Assembly (NCBI GenBank): GCA_946533615.1
Contig: CAMNBY010000210.1
Coordinates: 1-9,446, forward strand
Reading direction: 5' to 3'
Source of the DNA: an uncultured Clostridia bacterium
Lineage (GTDB): Bacteria > Bacillota > Clostridia > Oscillospirales > Ruminococcaceae
Length of the DNA: 9,446 nucleotides
The notes beneath the pieces were generated by a model, which did no database searches, was not told the origin of the DNA, and saw only the letters and a list, made by a program, of their open reading frames with translations. The position numbers and the translations under genes were made by a program. Shown here piece by piece: positions 7,008 to 9,446 of this stretch; the first letter of the stretch is position 1, and each line of letters begins with the position of its first letter.

Positions 7008-8317
7008 AAAAAATTATACTTGCGGCGCTGGCCGCAATGATGCTCTGCTCCTGCGGAGCATCGGGTAACACGGTCTCGAACCCGAACGAGGGCTTGCAGA
7101 TCTATACCGTCACAACGACAGCCGAGACCGCCGCAGGAACAGAAAAAGCGACGGAGACATCTCCGACCGTAACACAGCTCACCGAGACCGCGCCCGATAC
7201 CGAAGCGCAGACTTCAAAGGAGCCGCCGCAGGAAGCCCCTGCCGACGAGCAGCCGCTCAGCAAGGCTGAAAAGCTGCTTGGCGAAATGACGGTAAGGGAA
7301 AAGGTCGGGCAGCTGTTCATGATACGGCCCGACGCCCTGATGTACAACGACTACAACGACCACGGCCTGCGTGAGGTAAGCGGCGAGCTTAAAGATAAAC
7401 TGGCGGACTTCCCTGTCGGCGGACTTATAATGTTCGAGAGCAACATCATCTCCCCCGAACAGATATCCGCCTTCAACAGCGACCTGCAAAGCGCCTCGCG
7501 CGTACCGCTCTTCATCACCACAGACGAAGAGGGCGGCAGAGTCGCAAGGATAGCCAACAACAAATACACGGACTTCGGGGTCGAGCGGTTTTCAAGTATG
7601 CTCGAGGTCGCCGCGGGCGGCGACACTGACAGCGCCTATCATGTCGGCATGACGATCGGCGCTTACCTCTCGGAGCTCGGCTTCAATCTTGACCTTGCGC
7701 CCGTGGCTGACGTGAACACGAACCCCGACAACGTTGTGATAGGCGACAGAGCCTTCGGCAGCGACCCTGTGACAGCCGCAGGATTTGTCAGCGCCTGCGT
7801 TGACGGCTTCCACGCAAGCGGCGTGATGACCTGCCTCAAGCACTTCCCGGGACACGGCGACACAAAGGGCGACACCCACAGAGCCACCGTAAGAGTTGAC
7901 AAGAGCTGGGACGAGCTGAAAGGCTGCGAGCTGATACCGTTCATCGGAAGCCTTGACAAGACCGACATGATAATGGCGGCTCACATCACCCTGCCGAACA
8001 TCACAGGCAGCGACACGCCTGCTTCCCTCTCTCATGTGATACTCACCGAAAAGCTGAGGAACGAGCTGGGCTACGAGGGAGTCATAATCACCGACGCCCT
8101 TGCGATGGACGCCGTGAAGAACATCGCCTCGTCCGCAGATGCGGTAAAACAGGCATTCGAGGCAGGTGCGGATATACTGCTGATACCCGAGGTGCCCTAT
8201 GATTCATTTAAGGCGCTGACCGCGGCCGTCGAAAGCGGCGAGATAAACGAAGAGCGCCTGAACGAGAGCGTGCTGAGGATACTGAAGCTCAAAGAAAAAT
8301 ACGGGCTGCTGCAATAG
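7004..8317 (+). CDS. lipoprotein beta-N-acetylhexosaminidase, glycoside hydrolase family 3 (NagZ-like)
   Basis: The protein is 437 aa from the ATG at 7004, which has GGAG at 6994-6997; a TTG start at 6992 would spoil the signal peptide. A lipoprotein signal peptide (KK, a hydrophobic stretch, lipobox LCSC with Cys17 as the lipidated residue) is followed by a Thr/Glu/Ala-rich linker (about 20-85). This indicates anchoring on the outer face of the membrane. The GH3 domain (about 86-437) has DEEGGRV (174-180), NLDLAPVADVN, GDRAFGSDP, KHFPGHGDTKGDTH (279-292) and ITDALAMDA with the likely nucleophile Asp364. The Asp290-x-His292 pair matches the acid/base dyad of NagZ enzymes. The expected job is release of terminal N-acetylglucosamine from peptidoglycan fragments, as for the Bacillus subtilis NagZ lipoprotein. 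The role is inferred from the family. It is embedded between the phosphatase and argJ. Confidence 0.92.
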   Translation: MKKIILAALAAMMLCSCGASGNTVSNPNEGLQIYTVTTTAETAAGTEKATETSPTVTQLTETAPDTEAQTSKEPPQEAPADEQPLSKAEKLLGEMTVREKVGQLFMIRPDALMYNDYNDHGLREVSGELKDKLADFPVGGLIMFESNIISPEQISAFNSDLQSASRVPLFITTDEEGGRVARIANNKYTDFGVERFSSMLEVAAGGDTDSAYHVGMTIGAYLSELGFNLDLAPVADVNTNPDNVVIGDRAFGSDPVTAAGFVSACVDGFHASGVMTCLKHFPGHGDTKGDTHRATVRVDKSWDELKGCELIPFIGSLDKTDMIMAAHITLPNITGSDTPASLSHVILTEKLRNELGYEGVIITDALAMDAVKNIASSADAVKQAFEAGADILLIPEVPYDSFKALTAAVESGEINEERLNESVLRILKLKEKYGLLQ

Positions 8318-8346
8318 CGCCCGAATAATAAAGCGAGGAAAGTAAA

Positions 8347-9446
8347 ATGAAAGAAATAACCAAGGTGCCCTTCGAGGGCTACGAATATGTTGAAGGCGGC
8401 GTGTGCGCAGCAAAGGGCTTCAAGGCAAGCGGCACATACTGCGGCATCAAGAAAAGCGCTGTCCCCGACGGCAACGAGAGCCCCTTCAAGGCAAAGAACG
8501 ACATCGGTATGGTGGTGTCGGACGTAATGTGCGAGGCGGCTGCCGTTTACACTCAGAACAAAGTAAAGGGCGCCCCGATCACAGTGACCAGGCAGAACCT
8601 TGCAGCCACAGGCGGCAAAGCAAGAGCCGTCATCGTGAACTCGAAAAACGCCAACACCTGCAACGCCGACGGAGAGGAAAAGGCCAAAGCCATGTGCAGG
8701 CTGACCGCCGATGCTCTCGGCATCGCTCCCGAGGAGGTCATCGTTGCTTCTACGGGCGTTATCGGTCAGGTGCTGCCTATCGAGCCTGTTGAAAGGGCTG
8801 TCCCCGTGCTTGTCAGCGAGCTCAGCTATGACGGAAACGAGCAGGCGGCAACCGCTATCATGACCACAGACACCGTAAAGAAGGAGATCGCCGTGCGCTT
8901 CAACGTCGGCGGCAGGGAGTGTACGCTCGGCGGCATGGGCAAGGGCAGCGGAATGATCCACCCCAACATGGCGACCACACTGAATTTCTATACCAGCGAC
9001 TGCGCTATCTCCTCGGCGATGCTGCAAAAGGCGCTGGACGAGATAGTGAAGATCACCTACAACTGCCTGTCCGTTGACGGCGACCAGTCCACGAACGACA
9101 TGGTGAGCGTTATGGCGAACGGCCTTGCCGGCAATCCCGTGATCGAGGCCGAGGGCGAGGATTACGAGACCTTCAGGCAGGCGCTGTACATCGCAATGAT
9201 GAATATTACAAAGATGCTGGCGAAGGACGGCGAGGGCGCTACAAAGCTTCTTGAAGTAAAGGTCAGCGGCGCCGACGATCTTGACACCGCGATCACCGTT
9301 GCAAAGAGCGTTGTTGGCTCAAATCTTCTTAAATGCGCTATCTTCGGCGCCGATGCGAACTGGGGCAGGGTGCTCTGTGCAGTCGGCTACGCCGATGCCG
9401 ATTTCGACATCAGCAAGGTTGACGTGAAAATGTGCTCTGCGGCAGG
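8347..9446 (+). CDS. argJ: glutamate N-acetyltransferase ArgJ (3' end cut by window)
   Basis: ArgJ moves the acetyl group from N-acetylornithine to glutamate, which makes the acetyl cycle of arginine synthesis self-sustaining; some forms also use acetyl-CoA. I translated the frame from the ATG at 8347 (GAGGAAA at 8335-8341) to the window end without a stop, giving 366 complete codons. The family is about 400 aa, so roughly 35-45 residues are missing. STGVIG (135-140) is the oxyanion-hole motif. KGSGMIHPNMATT has the self-cleavage site between Ala209 and Thr210, with Thr210 as the N-terminal nucleophile of the beta chain. SVDGDQSTNDM and GADANWGRV further down are family hallmarks. An expanded loop at residues 37-52 is unusual. 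It lies 29 bp after the NagZ-like gene with no terminator, so it belongs to the same operon. Whether it is mono- or bifunctional cannot be told from sequence. Confidence 0.96.
   Translation, partial: MKEITKVPFEGYEYVEGGVCAAKGFKASGTYCGIKKSAVPDGNESPFKAKNDIGMVVSDVMCEAAAVYTQNKVKGAPITVTRQNLAATGGKARAVIVNSKNANTCNADGEEKAKAMCRLTADALGIAPEEVIVASTGVIGQVLPIEPVERAVPVLVSELSYDGNEQAATAIMTTDTVKKEIAVRFNVGGRECTLGGMGKGSGMIHPNMATTLNFYTSDCAISSAMLQKALDEIVKITYNCLSVDGDQSTNDMVSVMANGLAGNPVIEAEGEDYETFRQALYIAMMNITKMLAKDGEGATKLLEVKVSGADDLDTAITVAKSVVGSNLLKCAIFGADANWGRVLCAVGYADADFDISKVDVKMCSAA

Overview
The window reads as chromosomal DNA of a moderately GC-rich, low-GC-phylum relative (Bacillota, class Clostridia), most likely a gut Ruminococcus or close relative in the Oscillospiraceae. 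The basis is strong GGAGG ribosome binding sites on several of the genes, frequent AGA/AGG arginine codons, a sigma-A type promoter, a Gram-positive style lipoprotein NagZ, and an arginine cluster with type-2 ArgC and ArgJ. The genus is inference; no 16S gene or other marker is present. All nine genes lie on the + strand, and almost all of the window is coding.

Region 1 (1-1926) is a short transcription unit. A near-perfect promoter (TTGACA, 16 bp, TATAAT) drives argG (argininosuccinate synthase). A small pentapeptide-repeat protein follows 56 bp later. The unit ends in a strong hairpin terminator at 1881-1926.

Region 2 (1975-4034) holds three consecutive small four-helix membrane proteins that I do not recognise. 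The first two look like tandem paralogs, and the third overlaps the second by ATGA. Their stop-to-start gaps are short, they read into argH, and no terminator separates them from it.

Region 3 (4056-9446, running off the end) is the rest of an arginine operon: argH, argC (type 2), a histidine-phosphatase-family protein, a lipoprotein beta-N-acetylhexosaminidase of the NagZ/GH3 type, and argJ (cut by the window end). ATGA overlaps join argH/argC and phosphatase/NagZ.

Together argJ, argC, argH and argG cover acetyl cycling, N-acetylglutamyl-phosphate reduction and the last two steps from citrulline to arginine. argB, argD, argF and carbamoyl-phosphate genes are not seen and may lie downstream. 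The enzymes are ordinary. The unusual parts are the passengers: the paralogous membrane-protein trio placed between argG and argH, the highly regular pentapeptide protein tied to argG, and a phosphatase plus a cell-wall glycosidase inside the arginine operon. No mobile element, CRISPR array, tRNA or rRNA was seen.
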